A DNA stretch of 64,000 nt from contig NZ_CP066786.1 of NCBI RefSeq assembly GCF_016598595.1, forward strand, positions 3,802,001 through 3,866,000, read 5' to 3'. The DNA comes from Martelella lutilitoris (GTDB taxonomy: Bacteria; Pseudomonadota; Alphaproteobacteria; Rhizobiales; Rhizobiaceae). Positions within the stretch are counted from its first letter, which is position 1. Every line of letters begins with the position of its first letter. The notes under the pieces were generated by a model that was given only the letters and a program-made list of their open reading frames with translations, was not told the DNA's origin and ran no database searches. Made by a program: the position numbers and the translations under genes. This document shows, in pieces, positions 43,150-55,149 of this stretch.

Positions 43150-44101
43150 TGTGGAGCCTCAAGAGGTTGTCTCGGTTCATGCCGAGTCGACTGATCGGTG
43201 TTTTTGACTTTATGCCGCCATGCGGACGGTGCCAATTGTACATGTGGTTCCAGTTCGGCAGATGCCGTTTTCGGTGCTCTGAGGATGGATAGGCGCGCGC
43301 ATAGGCCCATTCGCGCAATGCCGTCTGGATGAAGCGCTCGGCCTTGCCGTTTGTCTTTGGTGTATAGGGTTTGGTACGGATGTGCTTCAGATGGAGCGCC
43401 TTGCAGGCTTTCGCGAAATCCCCGGCAATGTAGCACGAGCCATTGTCGGTCATGACCCGCTTCACCGTGATGCCGAAGCTTTGATAATAGGCGACTGCCG
43501 CCTTGAGAAAGGCGACGGCGCTTTCAGCCTTCTCGTTGGGCAAGATGTCAGTGAATGCGATCCGGGATGCATCGTCGATACACACATGCACATATTCCCA
43601 GCCGATGCCGCGTGAATTGCTCTGGCCGGTTCTGTCGCCTGTGATGCGGTGGCCGACGCGATTAAAGCGGCCAAGGCGCTTGATGTCGAGATGGATCAGG
43701 CCGCCCGGCTCGTCATATTCGTAACGCACGACCGGTTCGGCTGGAGCAATGTCCTTCATCCGGGACAAACCGACCCGCTTGAGAACGCGGCTGACGGTGG
43801 CCGGTGACACGCCTGTCTCCATGGCGATGTGCCTGCCGGTCAGGCGCTGACGACGAAGGGCGGCAATGCGCTCGCACAAGATGGCATCGGTCTGCCGGGG
43901 ACTGCTCCTGGGCCGCGACGACCGGTCAGCCATTGCAGCGCGTCCACCCTTTCTGAAGCGCTCGACCCAACGAGACACGATCTTGTGGGAAACGGCATAG
44001 ACTAAAGCCGCCTGCGCTTTCGTGAGCGCGCCAGACAGAACGGCAACAGCCATCTCCTCTCGACGCAGCGGGGTCAGTCGGGCATTCTTGTGAATGTTCA
44101 T
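43145..44101 (-). CDS. IS481-family DDE transposase
   Basis: A 318-residue transposase. N-terminal helix-turn-helix segments ('AQAALVYAVSHKIVSRWVERF' and 'VSPATVSRVLKRVGL') bind the ends. The rve core has its DDE residues in 'LIHLDIKRL', 'MTDNGSCY' and 'KTNGKAERF'. ATG 44101 is chosen, with GGAGG six bases upstream. The frame runs through the left terminal repeat: the last residue and the TAG stop (43145-43147) use bases of the target-site duplication, so the stop codon is supplied by host DNA. No frameshift is seen, so it should be active. Confidence 0.93.
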   Translation of the reverse strand: MNIHKNARLTPLRREEMAVAVLSGALTKAQAALVYAVSHKIVSRWVERFRKGGRAAMADRSSRPRSSPRQTDAILCERIAALRRQRLTGRHIAMETGVSPATVSRVLKRVGLSRMKDIAPAEPVVRYEYDEPGGLIHLDIKRLGRFNRVGHRITGDRTGQSNSRGIGWEYVHVCIDDASRIAFTDILPNEKAESAVAFLKAAVAYYQSFGITVKRVMTDNGSCYIAGDFAKACKALHLKHIRTKPYTPKTNGKAERFIQTALREWAYARAYPSSEHRKRHLPNWNHMYNWHRPHGGIKSKTPISRLGMNRDNLLRLHS

Positions 44102-44184
44102 TCGGAGCCTCCGGTGAGTGCTGAAGCGTGGTAACTCCAGTCTCCTCGGTCCGCTCCGAATGGACAACCTCCTGAAAGCCCACA
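43150..44184 (-). mobile_element. IS481-type insertion sequence, 1035 bp, intact
   Basis: Terminal inverted repeats begin TGTGG and end in GGTTGTC: 43150-43171 matches the reverse complement of 44163-44184 in about 17 of 22 positions. A perfect 6-base target duplication, TCTAAC, flanks the element (43144-43149 and 44185-44190). One transposase gene fills it on the minus strand. The intact ends, exact duplication and unbroken gene indicate a recent insertion. It lies in a dispersed repeat between the aminotransferase and galE, so no gene is broken. Confidence 0.93.
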
Positions 44185-44255
44185 TCTAACCTATTGAATC
44201 TACGCATCGTGCTTTCCGAAAATCGATTCCGATTTTCGGGCCGATGCGCTAGAGC
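44185..44255. repeat. Right half of the interrupted dispersed repeat
   Basis: Starts with the duplicated TCTAAC and contains a perfect 10-bp hairpin, CCGAAAATCG-ATTC-CGATTTTCGG (44216-44239), within GCATCG (44204-44209) and CGATGC (44242-44247). It ends in GCGCTAGAGC, so the galE stop codon (44249-44251) and the codons before it lie in the repeat edge. Confidence 0.8.
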
Positions 44256-45241
44256 TTCACCCGCCCCTTCACCAACTGGTCTTCCCAGGCAAGCGCATGG
44301 CGGACAATGGTTTCGAGGTCGTCATATTGCGGCTCCCAGCCAAGGATTTCACGCACGCGCGTTGAATCGGCGACCAGTGCCGGCGGATCGCCGGGACGAC
44401 GCTCGGCCATGTCCACGCGGAAGTCGACGCCGGAAACCTGCTTGATCGCATCAACCACCTGCAGCACGGAAAAACCGTGGCCATAGCCGCAGTTGGCAAC
44501 GAAATTCTCGCCGCCGTTCAGAAGATGCATCAGCGCCTTCACATGGGCGTCAATCAGGTCGGTGACGTGAATGTAGTCCCTGAGGCAGGTGCCGTCCGGC
44601 GTCGGATAGTCCGTGCCGAAGATCTGCATGCGATTGCGTCGTCCGGTTGCCGCCTGGGCGGCGATCTCGATCAGGTGCGTGGCATGTTCGCGGGTCTCGC
44701 CGGTGCGGCCTTCCGGATCGGCGCCGGCGACGTTGAAATAGCGAAGGGCCGCATATTTCAAACCATAGGCGGCCGCGCTGTCACGCAGCATCACTTCGGT
44801 CATCAGCTTCGACCAGCCATAGGGCGAGACCGGCTGCAGGTTCTGTTCCTCATCGAGAAGATCAACGCCGGGTTCTCCGTATACGGCGGCCGTCGAGGAA
44901 AACAGGAAGGCCTCGATCTTGGCCGCCACGGCCGTTTCGATCAGCGCGCGTGATTTGACCGTGTTGTTTTCGTAGTAGGTCAGAGGATCGGACACCGAGT
45001 CGGAGACCACGATCGAGCCGGCGAAATGGGCGACGGCGTTGATCTTCTCATCCGCGATCAGCTTCGAGACCAGCTTCTTGTCAGCGATATCCCCCTCGAC
45101 CAGCTTGGCCTTTTCGGGGATCAACTCGCGGTGGCCGGTCGACAGATCGTCGATGACCACGACGTCCTCGCCGCGATCGATGAGCGCATGCGCCATGTGG
45201 CTGCCGACATAACCGGCGCCGCCTGTTACGAGTATTGCCAT
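44249..45241 (-). CDS. galE: UDP-glucose 4-epimerase
   Basis: A 330-residue extended short-chain dehydrogenase. It has the NAD motif 'TGGAGYVGS' at residues 6-14, catalytic Tyr141 and Lys145 in 'SPYGWSK', and the serine pair in 'LFSSTAAVYGE'. It interconverts UDP-galactose and UDP-glucose, closing the Leloir cycle and feeding surface polysaccharide synthesis. GGAGG precedes ATG 45241. It lies 44 bases after lacZ, the last gene of the galK-galT-lacZ-galE series on this strand. Its final codons come from the edge of a dispersed repeat. Confidence 0.95.
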   Translation of the reverse strand: MAILVTGGAGYVGSHMAHALIDRGEDVVVIDDLSTGHRELIPEKAKLVEGDIADKKLVSKLIADEKINAVAHFAGSIVVSDSVSDPLTYYENNTVKSRALIETAVAAKIEAFLFSSTAAVYGEPGVDLLDEEQNLQPVSPYGWSKLMTEVMLRDSAAAYGLKYAALRYFNVAGADPEGRTGETREHATHLIEIAAQAATGRRNRMQIFGTDYPTPDGTCLRDYIHVTDLIDAHVKALMHLLNGGENFVANCGYGHGFSVLQVVDAIKQVSGVDFRVDMAERRPGDPPALVADSTRVREILGWEPQYDDLETIVRHALAWEDQLVKGRVKL

Positions 45242-45285
45242 ATCTGGACCTCCTTCTGGCGCAACGCGCCCTGCTCAACGTTGTT

Positions 45286-48363
<3,078 letters not shown>

Positions 48364-48387
48364 TCAATATCCTGGCTTTCCGGCCAA

Positions 48388-49425
48388 TCAGTCTGCGAGA
48401 TAGTGGATGTCGGGCAGGTCGCGCAGCCGGTCTGCCGCCTGCTCCGGCGTCAGGTCGCGCTGCGGCGAGCCGAGCAATTCGAAGCCGACCATGAATTTCT
48501 TCACCGTGGCCGAGCGCAAGAGCGGCGGCAGGAAATGGGCATGCATCACCCATTCATCATGATCATCGCCGTCGGTCGGCCGCTGGTGGAAGCCCATGGA
48601 ATAGGGAAACGACGTCTTGAAAAGATTGTCATAGCGCACGGTGACCTTCGACAGCGCCTCGGCGAGTTCCTCTCGTTCCCTCTCCGTCATCTCCTCCATC
48701 GAGCGGATATGACGCTTCGGCAGCACCATGGTCTCGAATGGCCAGACAGCCCAATAGGGCACCAGCACCACGAAGCCCTCGTTTTCGAACAGGATGCGCT
48801 CCCCGAGCGCCAGTTCCTGCTCGAGATAGGCCATCAGAAGCGGCTTTCCATGCTTCTCGTAATAGGCGCGCTGGTTCTCCGTTTCCTTTGCCGCTTCGTT
48901 CGGCAGGCTGCGGCTTGCCCAGATCTGGCCGTGCGGATGGGGATTGGAACACCCCATCATCGCGCCGCGGTTTTCGAAGATCTGGACGTGATTGATGTCG
49001 GGGTGGACGCCAAGTTCCTCATATTGCGCGACCCAGCTATCGACCACCTTGGCGATATCGGCGACCGCCATGCGGGCCAGCGTCAGGTCGTGGCGGGGCG
49101 AAAAGCAGATGACGCGGCATATGCCGCTCTCGCCCTCTGCCAGAAGAAGCCCGTCTTCGAAACGCTCCTTCGGCGCGTGCTCCGTCAGCGCCGCGAAATC
49201 ATTGTCGAAGACATAAGTGCCCGTGTAATCGGGGTTCTTCTCACCGTTAACGCGGGTATTGCCGGGGCAGAGATAGCAATCCGGATCATGGGCTGGCATC
49301 TCCTGCGTCGCCGCGTCCTCGACCTGGCCCTGCCAGGGGCGCTTGGCGCGATGCGGGGAGACCAGCACCCAATCGCCCGAAAGCGGATTGTAGCGGCGAT
49401 GCGGGTGATCGGAAAACGCGTTCAT
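48388..49425 (-). CDS. galT: Galactose-1-phosphate uridylyltransferase
   Basis: A 345-residue Leloir enzyme that exchanges galactose-1-phosphate with UDP-glucose. The uridylylated active-site His lies in '[14 protein letters not shown]', the HPH motif of the family. An N-terminal metal-site segment 'CYLCPGNTR' with a CxxC pair is present. ATG 49425 follows GAGGAG and gives '[19 protein letters not shown]'. It lies 33 bases after galK and is followed by lacZ, so the genes look cotranscribed. Confidence 0.95.
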   Translation of the reverse strand: MNAFSDHPHRRYNPLSGDWVLVSPHRAKRPWQGQVEDAATQEMPAHDPDCYLCPGNTRVNGEKNPDYTGTYVFDNDFAALTEHAPKERFEDGLLLAEGESGICRVICFSPRHDLTLARMAVADIAKVVDSWVAQYEELGVHPDINHVQIFENRGAMMGCSNPHPHGQIWASRSLPNEAAKETENQRAYYEKHGKPLLMAYLEQELALGERILFENEGFVVLVPYWAVWPFETMVLPKRHIRSMEEMTEREREELAEALSKVTVRYDNLFKTSFPYSMGFHQRPTDGDDHDEWVMHAHFLPPLLRSATVKKFMVGFELLGSPQRDLTPEQAADRLRDLPDIHYLAD

Positions 49426-49458
49426 CGTTTCAACTCCTCTCATTCATCCGGCCTTCCT

Positions 49459-50616
49459 TCATCCGAAAAGGGGACCGGCGCCATCCTGCGGGGCGCAGGC
49501 AAAGATGTCGGAGGTGTGGCCCGTGGCTTCGAAATAGGCCGCACGCACACTTTCAATAAAGTCATCAACCGCCTCGACGGCGACAAGGCTGACCACGCAG
49601 CCGCCGAAACCGCCGCCGGTCATTCGCGCGCCGAAAACGCCCGGCAGCGACTGAGCAATCTCAACCAGCTTATCGACCTCGGCGCAGGAAATCTCGTAAT
49701 CATCGCGCATCGAAACGTGGGAGGCGTTCATCAATCGTCCGAAAGCGTCCAGGTCGCCGCGCTCCAGCACCTCGGCGGCGGCGAGCACGCGCCCGTTCTC
49801 TGTCACGATATGGCGGCAGCGTCGGTAGGTTGCCTCCGGCAGAAGATCGCGATGCTCCTCGAGCGCGTCGAAACTGACATCGCGCAGAGCCTTAATGTCG
49901 CCCAGCGCGGGCTGAAGCAGGCGCACGCCCTCCTCGCAGGAGTTCCGGCGCTTGTTGTACTCGCCGTCGGCAAGCGCATGATGGACCATGGAATTGGCGA
50001 CCACGATCCGCGCCTTCGGGTCGATCGGCACCGGTTTGCGCTCCAGCGAGCGGCAATCGATCATCAGCGCATGGTCATGCACGCCGTTGCAGGAGATGAA
50101 CTGGTCCATGATGCCGCAGCGCATGCCGACATACTCGTTTTCCGCCTTCTGGCAGATTTTCGCGAGTTCGACGGTATCGACCGCGTAGCCGGAAAGCGAC
50201 AGAAGCGCATAGCCGACCACCACTTCGAGGGCAGCCGACGAGGAAAGGCCGGAACCGACGGGCACGCTCGATGAGACCAGAATATCCGCGCCCTTGAGCG
50301 TCGTGCCTGCCTTTTCGATCATGACGGCGACGCCGAAGGCGTAATCCGTCCAGTCGCCGCGCGGCGCGTTCGCCTCTGCGTCGAGATCGATTTCGGCGCT
50401 CCTGCCGTTGTTGAGGGAGTGGATCGTGATGATCCGGTCTTGGCGCGCGGCGGCCGCCGCCTCCGCCTCGAATTCGAGCGCCGCCGGCATGACGAAACCG
50501 TCATTGTAATCGGTATGCTCGCCGATCAGGTTGACGCGTCCCGGCGCGCGGAAAAATCGAGGGCTCCCGCCGAAACGCTCGGCGAAGGCCTCACGCAGTG
50601 AAACGGTGTCGGACAT
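49459..50616 (-). CDS. galK: Galactokinase
   Basis: A 385-residue GHMP kinase that phosphorylates galactose at C1. The signature 'GRVNLIGEHTDYNDGF' and the ATP loop 'PVGSGLSSSAALEV' are present, with the catalytic Asp in 'CGIMDQFI' and the C-terminal 'ARMTGGGFGGC'. ATG 50616 is preferred because GGAGG lies four bases upstream and the protein begins 'MSDTVSLREAF'. It is first in the gal series, separated from the ABC operon by a terminator at about 50737-50768, so it probably has its own promoter in the 170-base gap. Confidence 0.95.
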   Translation of the reverse strand: MSDTVSLREAFAERFGGSPRFFRAPGRVNLIGEHTDYNDGFVMPAALEFEAEAAAAARQDRIITIHSLNNGRSAEIDLDAEANAPRGDWTDYAFGVAVMIEKAGTTLKGADILVSSSVPVGSGLSSSAALEVVVGYALLSLSGYAVDTVELAKICQKAENEYVGMRCGIMDQFISCNGVHDHALMIDCRSLERKPVPIDPKARIVVANSMVHHALADGEYNKRRNSCEEGVRLLQPALGDIKALRDVSFDALEEHRDLLPEATYRRCRHIVTENGRVLAAAEVLERGDLDAFGRLMNASHVSMRDDYEISCAEVDKLVEIAQSLPGVFGARMTGGGFGGCVVSLVAVEAVDDFIESVRAAYFEATGHTSDIFACAPQDGAGPLFG

Positions 50617-50736
50617 CTTCCCTCCCTGAAAATAAGACGGGCGCATGTGATGATGAATGAGGTTTGGCGTCAACCAGACTTGTCAAGAAGACCGGTTTTT
50701 TATGGGCAGACATGCCAAAAAATGCGGGGATAGCAG

Positions 50737-50768
50737 AAAAGCGCGCCCCGGCGGAGCAGCCGGGACGC
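50737..50768 (-). terminator. Terminator of the ABC-transporter operon
   Basis: On the minus strand a 10-bp stem (arms 50768-50759 and 50752-50743, one G-U pair) is followed by a short T run (50740-50737). It lies 19 bases after the binding-protein stop. Confidence 0.7.
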
Positions 50769-50786
50769 GTATCCTGTGTTCAGGAC

Positions 50787-52046
50787 TTACTTGTTGAGTT
50801 CCTGCTGGACGCCTTCATCCATGGTCTTCAGACCATCTTCGACCGAGATGTTGTCGGTCATGATGTTGTCATGGGCACGGTTCAAGACAACCTCGATATC
50901 GGCCGCCTTCAGGTTGACCGGCATTTCGAGATAGCTCTGGACGGTCTTGAGCGCCCCCTTGCTGGTCTCGTCCGTCGGGAAACCATCCTTCGACGTGATC
51001 GTCGCGAGAACCTCGTCCGTCATCAGCGCCGGAAAGGTGCCGGTTTCGGCGATCACCTTGGCGCCTTCGGGACCGGCAATGAAGTTTGCGAACTTCATTG
51101 CGGCATCCTTGTTCTCGGAATTGGCCGCAACGCCGATCGAGGTGACGGTGGCAGCCGTGGTGCCGGCCTCGACGCCTTCCATATGCGGATAGCGGGCGAT
51201 GCCCCAGTTGGTGGCCAGCGATTCGCCCGACTGAACCTTCTGGATCTGCGTGCCGATGAACCAGCTTCCCATGGGCAGCATGGCAACCGCGCCGTTGTAG
51301 AACGGGCCGGAATAGTGCGTGCCGGAGGTCTTCAGCTGGGCATAGGACGGCACGGCGCCGTCTTCCTGGAGGCTGAGAACGCGTTCATAGCAGGACTGCA
51401 GGAATTCGTAGGAACCACCATCGAGCGTATGTTCACCGTCCATGATGCAGGGCAGTTGCACGGTGGAACGCCACGTGTGAAACAGGCCGCCATAGGTCTT
51501 GTTGGCGCCGAAACCCGAGGTCAGCGCGCGCGCCTTTTCGGCGAATTCGTCCCAGGTCATGTCGTTGGTCGGATACTCGACGCCGGCCTCATCGAAGAGG
51601 TCCTTGTTGTAGTAAAGGATCCAGACATCGGAACGGAACGGCAGGGCATAGACATTGCCGTCAACCGTCAACGCCTCGATCAGGCCGCCATAGGCTTTTG
51701 TGTCGATGTCGTTTTCGGCGATATCGTCGTTGAGCGGAGCGAGAAGATTGGCCTTCACCAGATTGGCGTATCCCGGAATGTCCTTCACCTGGACGACATC
51801 GAGGTCTGAGCCGCCGCCGGAAAGCTGGGTCATCAGCATGGTGGAGAAATCGGCCGAACCGAGATCGGTGTGTTCGACGGTGATGTCGGGGTACTTGGCC
51901 TCGAAGGCGTCGATGATCGGCTGGTAATAGGCCGTCGCGTCCCAGTCCCAGAGCGCCCAGTTGATGGTCGTCTTCTCCTGTGCCTGGGCGGCAAGCGGCA
52001 TCAGGCCGACCGTTGCCAGAAGGGTCAGTTTGAGCAGGTTTTTCAT
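50787..52046 (-). CDS. ABC transporter sugar-binding protein (family 1)
   Basis: A 419-residue periplasmic binding protein with a clear signal peptide ('LLKLTLLATVGLMPLAAQAQ'). The beginning 'TTINWALWDWDATAYYQPIIDAFEAKYPDITVEHTDLG' is typical of family 1 oligosaccharide-binding proteins. GGAGGAG lies five bases before ATG 52046. It is the last and probably most heavily translated gene of the transporter operon and would define which oligosaccharide the system captures. The ligand cannot be read from sequence; the GH88 and lyase neighbours point to an unsaturated uronate-containing sugar. Confidence 0.93.
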   Translation of the reverse strand: MKNLLKLTLLATVGLMPLAAQAQEKTTINWALWDWDATAYYQPIIDAFEAKYPDITVEHTDLGSADFSTMLMTQLSGGGSDLDVVQVKDIPGYANLVKANLLAPLNDDIAENDIDTKAYGGLIEALTVDGNVYALPFRSDVWILYYNKDLFDEAGVEYPTNDMTWDEFAEKARALTSGFGANKTYGGLFHTWRSTVQLPCIMDGEHTLDGGSYEFLQSCYERVLSLQEDGAVPSYAQLKTSGTHYSGPFYNGAVAMLPMGSWFIGTQIQKVQSGESLATNWGIARYPHMEGVEAGTTAATVTSIGVAANSENKDAAMKFANFIAGPEGAKVIAETGTFPALMTDEVLATITSKDGFPTDETSKGALKTVQSYLEMPVNLKAADIEVVLNRAHDNIMTDNISVEDGLKTMDEGVQQELNK

Positions 52047-52060
52047 GATTACTCCTCCGT

Positions 52061-52792
52061 TTAGGCGCGCTTTTGCGCCGTTGCCATGGTTTTCGCGTCC
52101 TCGTCACCCTGATTGATGCGGGAGAACGCGAAACCGGTTGCCTTGTGCGCGCCAAATGCCAATGCGAGCGCGCCAAGGGAAAAGTTGAAGACCACCGGGG
52201 TGAACACGGTGACAGGATAAAAGGCGATGTGGACGAGCCAGAGCGTCGCCATGAAGGCGAGGCCGGCGAGAACCGGCAAAGGCCGCGCGATCGCCGCAAG
52301 TAGTGCCACCTGAAGCAATCGACCGCCGGCAAGTTCAAATCGCGTCATGGCCGAAAACAAGCAAACCGCCACGATCGCGACAAAGGCGATTACGCAGACG
52401 CCGATGGCCGTCGGTAGCACATAGACGAGCGCGTGCCGGGCGAGCTGGCCGTAGATATAGACCGCGTAGCCGGCAAGACCGAGGATCAGCGCAAGGCCAA
52501 GCCCCCATGCCGTCGCCCGCAGGAAGTGGCGGGCGAAGGCGCGGCGGAAATCCCGCCAGAGCCAGACGTTTTCGTCCTCGATCATCACATTGGCGATGTT
52601 CATGCCGGCTGCAAGCGCGGCAGGCGCCGTCACCACCGGAATGGAGCAGACCAGCATCAGGATATTGAGCCTGAACAGGTCCCAGGCCTCGCGAACGAGA
52701 ATGAAGGCGAAGAGGGCAAGCCCCTTCTTCTTCGGCGCATTCTTGGGAATGCCCGGTCCTTCCCGCATCATCCAGTTGGTCAGCCAGTTCAT
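52061..52792 (-). CDS. YesL-like (DUF624) membrane protein
   Basis: A 243-residue protein with five or six hydrophobic segments. The motif 'EAWDLFRLNILMLVCSIPVVT' is that of the DUF624/YesL family. YesL proteins occur next to carbohydrate ABC importers in many bacteria, including the Bacillus rhamnogalacturonan yes cluster, but have no proven function. It lies 36 bases after the ATPase gene and 14 before the binding protein. It is sandwiched among the transporter genes, so an accessory role in uptake is likely. Confidence 0.85.
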   Translation of the reverse strand: MNWLTNWMMREGPGIPKNAPKKKGLALFAFILVREAWDLFRLNILMLVCSIPVVTAPAALAAGMNIANVMIEDENVWLWRDFRRAFARHFLRATAWGLGLALILGLAGYAVYIYGQLARHALVYVLPTAIGVCVIAFVAIVAVCLFSAMTRFELAGGRLLQVALLAAIARPLPVLAGLAFMATLWLVHIAFYPVTVFTPVVFNFSLGALALAFGAHKATGFAFSRINQGDEDAKTMATAQKRA

Positions 52793-52828
52793 GTCAAGAC
52801 GCCTCCCGCGTCCCTCAAACCCGAATTG

Positions 52829-53938
52829 CTAGTAGAGAATGGATTGCTCCGTTTCCTTGTCGAAGAGATGCGGATTGACGAGATCGGCGATCAGATCGAT
52901 CGCTTCGCCGTCCTTCGCCGCGCAGCGCGGTGAAACCCGCGCGATCATGTCGTGGCCATGGGCCGTCATGTTGAGATGGATCTCCGCGCCCATCGGCTCG
53001 GCCAGATCGACCAACGCCGTGAACGGGCAGGTGAATTCCGGCGCGATGTCATGGGGCTGGCTTTCGTGGAAGTTTTCCGGCCGAAGACCGAGAATGATTT
53101 CCTTGCCCTCATAGGGCGCAAGCCGGTCCGCCTTGTCGCCGACGATCAGCGGAAACGCCGTCTCGTGGAAGCGTCCGACCCAGTCTTCGCCATCGCGTTC
53201 GACGGCGACCGGCAGCATGTTCATCTGCGGCGCGCCGATGAAGCCGGCAACGAACATGTTGACCGGATTGTCGTAAAGCATCTGCGGTGTGTCGACCTGC
53301 TGGATATAGCCGTCCTTCATGACGACGATGCGGTCGGCCATGGTCATGGCCTCGACCTGATCGTGGGTGACATAGATGAAGGTGCTGTCGAGCTGGCGGT
53401 GCAGCTTGGTGATCGCCGTGCGCATGGAGCCGCGCAGCTTGGCATCGAGGTTCGACAACGGTTCGTCGAGCAGGAAGACCTCCGGATTGCGCACCATGGC
53501 GCGACCCAGCGCCACGCGCTGGCGCTGGCCGCCGGAAAGCGCCTTCGGCTTGCGGTTCAGAAGATGTTCGATATCGAGGATCTTCGCCGTTTCGCGGACC
53601 TTCTGGTCGATCTCGGCTTCAGGCGCCTTTCGGAGCTGAAGGCCGAATGCCATGTTCTTGTAGACCGTCATATGCGGATAAAGCGCATAGTTCTGGAACA
53701 CCATGGCGATATCGCGTTCCTTCGACGGCACGTCGTTGACGAGCTCGTCGCCAATATAGAGCTCGCCCGCCGAAACCTCTTCCAACCCGGCAATCATCCT
53801 GAGCGTGGTCGATTTGCCGCAGCCGGACGGCCCCACCAGGATGATGAATTCCTTGTCGGCGATCTCCAGATCGATGTCGTGGACGACCGTCAGCGCGCCG
53901 TATGTTTTTCTCAGTTTTCTAAGCGAGATTCCGGACAT
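52829..53938 (-). CDS. ABC sugar importer ATP-binding protein (MsmK/UgpC type)
   Basis: A 369-residue ATPase. It has Walker A 'GPSGCGKST', the Q-loop, the signature 'LSGGQRQRVALGRAMV', Walker B 'VFLLDEPLSNLD' and the H-loop 'VTHDQVEAMT', then a C-terminal regulatory OB-fold domain ('LGLRPENF'), as in MalK-type importers. It energises the two permeases encoded upstream in the same operon. It follows the GH88 gene by 30 bases, an unusual place for the ATPase and evidence that hydrolase and importer are one functional unit. Confidence 0.95.
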   Translation of the reverse strand: MSGISLRKLRKTYGALTVVHDIDLEIADKEFIILVGPSGCGKSTTLRMIAGLEEVSAGELYIGDELVNDVPSKERDIAMVFQNYALYPHMTVYKNMAFGLQLRKAPEAEIDQKVRETAKILDIEHLLNRKPKALSGGQRQRVALGRAMVRNPEVFLLDEPLSNLDAKLRGSMRTAITKLHRQLDSTFIYVTHDQVEAMTMADRIVVMKDGYIQQVDTPQMLYDNPVNMFVAGFIGAPQMNMLPVAVERDGEDWVGRFHETAFPLIVGDKADRLAPYEGKEIILGLRPENFHESQPHDIAPEFTCPFTALVDLAEPMGAEIHLNMTAHGHDMIARVSPRCAAKDGEAIDLIADLVNPHLFDKETEQSILY

Positions 53939-53968
53939 AATCGTATCCTCTCAAAGCCGCCGCGGGCG

Positions 53969-55144
53969 TTACCAGTAGGAGGACCAGTTGCGCGAAAGCC
54001 GCGTCAACGCCTCGAGATAATAGTAGTCGCCCCAGGACACGCACTCGTCGACGCCTTCCGGCGTGCAGGTGTTGTAGGGCGTCTTCTTCGAATAGGTGCC
54101 GTGAAGCACGAGGCCGTTGGAAACCGCCGGATCCTTCACCGCGTAGTTGTCGGCCAGGCTCTTGACGAAACGCCTGGCGATATCACGATAGGCAGCGGCA
54201 TCCTCGCCGCCGACGATATCGGCCATTTCGAGCAAGCCGCAGGCAACGATCGCGGCAGAAGAGCTGTCGCGCGGTTCGTCATCGCCGTCGGAAAAAATCA
54301 TATCCCAATAGGGCACCATGTCGGCCGGCAGGCGCGTCATGAAGAAATCGAGCGCCTTCCTGAACATCGCCGCATATTCCGGCTTCGGGTCGTAGCGGTA
54401 GGACAGCGCCAGCCCGTACACCGACCATGCCTGGCCGCGCGCCCAGTCGCTGTCGTCGCGATAGCCCTGAACCGTAACGCCCTTCACAGGGCCGCCCGTC
54501 TGGGGGTCCATGAAGAAGGTGTGATAGGTCGAGCCATCCTCGCGGAAGGAATTGGCGAGCGTGGTCGCGGCATGAATGCGGGCGATGTCGCGGTATTTCC
54601 CGTCGCCCGTCTCGCGGCTAGCCCAATAGAGCAGCGGCAGGTTCAACAAGCAGTCGATGATGTAGCGGTAATTCTCCCGCGCGCCCATTTCACCCCAGGC
54701 CTGGATGAAACCGCCGACTTCGTGAAAACGCGCAATCAGCTGGTCGGCAGCAAGGATCGCGGCCTTGCGCCCGTCCTCGTCGCCCACCAGTTTCCAGGCG
54801 GCGACGCAGGTCGGCGAATAGAGGAAGCCCATATCATGATGGTCGACCTCGATTTTGTTCTCGATCCGGTGCAAAAAGCTCTGCACCTGAATCTGGGCGG
54901 CATGCTGAAACACCTTGTCGCCGGTCAGTTCATAGGCGAGCCAGATCTCGCCCGGCCAGAAGCCGCAGGTCCACTGGTTGTTGTCGATCGCCGGATAGAA
55001 ATTGTCGACGCTCGAATGGTTCTGCTGGCGATAGGTGAAGGCCGGCAGGTTGCGGCGCACCTGGGCGACGGCAACGGCAATCGCCGCGTTGACTTCAGCG
55101 TCTGTGATCGGGGCGACGGCGGTGTTTTTCTCGTCAACGGTCAT
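53969..55144 (-). CDS. Unsaturated glucuronyl hydrolase, GH88
   Basis: A 391-residue (alpha/alpha)6-barrel enzyme that hydrates the C4-C5 double bond of unsaturated uronic acids left by polysaccharide lyases, releasing the sugar. It matches the UGL pattern: 'TCGFWPGEIWLAYELTGD', 'DHHDMGFLYSP' with catalytic Asp near 104, 'FIQAWG', 'IIDCLLNLPLLYWAS' with the second Asp at 164, and 'WGDYYYLEALTRLSR' at the end. The two Asp are about 60 apart, as in the characterised enzyme. ATG 55144 is used; the open frame reaches to 55432 but overlaps the permease antisense to its coding logic. No signal peptide. Coded between permease and ATPase. Confidence 0.9.
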   Translation of the reverse strand: MTVDEKNTAVAPITDAEVNAAIAVAVAQVRRNLPAFTYRQQNHSSVDNFYPAIDNNQWTCGFWPGEIWLAYELTGDKVFQHAAQIQVQSFLHRIENKIEVDHHDMGFLYSPTCVAAWKLVGDEDGRKAAILAADQLIARFHEVGGFIQAWGEMGARENYRYIIDCLLNLPLLYWASRETGDGKYRDIARIHAATTLANSFREDGSTYHTFFMDPQTGGPVKGVTVQGYRDDSDWARGQAWSVYGLALSYRYDPKPEYAAMFRKALDFFMTRLPADMVPYWDMIFSDGDDEPRDSSSAAIVACGLLEMADIVGGEDAAAYRDIARRFVKSLADNYAVKDPAVSNGLVLHGTYSKKTPYNTCTPEGVDECVSWGDYYYLEALTRLSRNWSSYW

Positions 55145-55149
55145 CAGGA

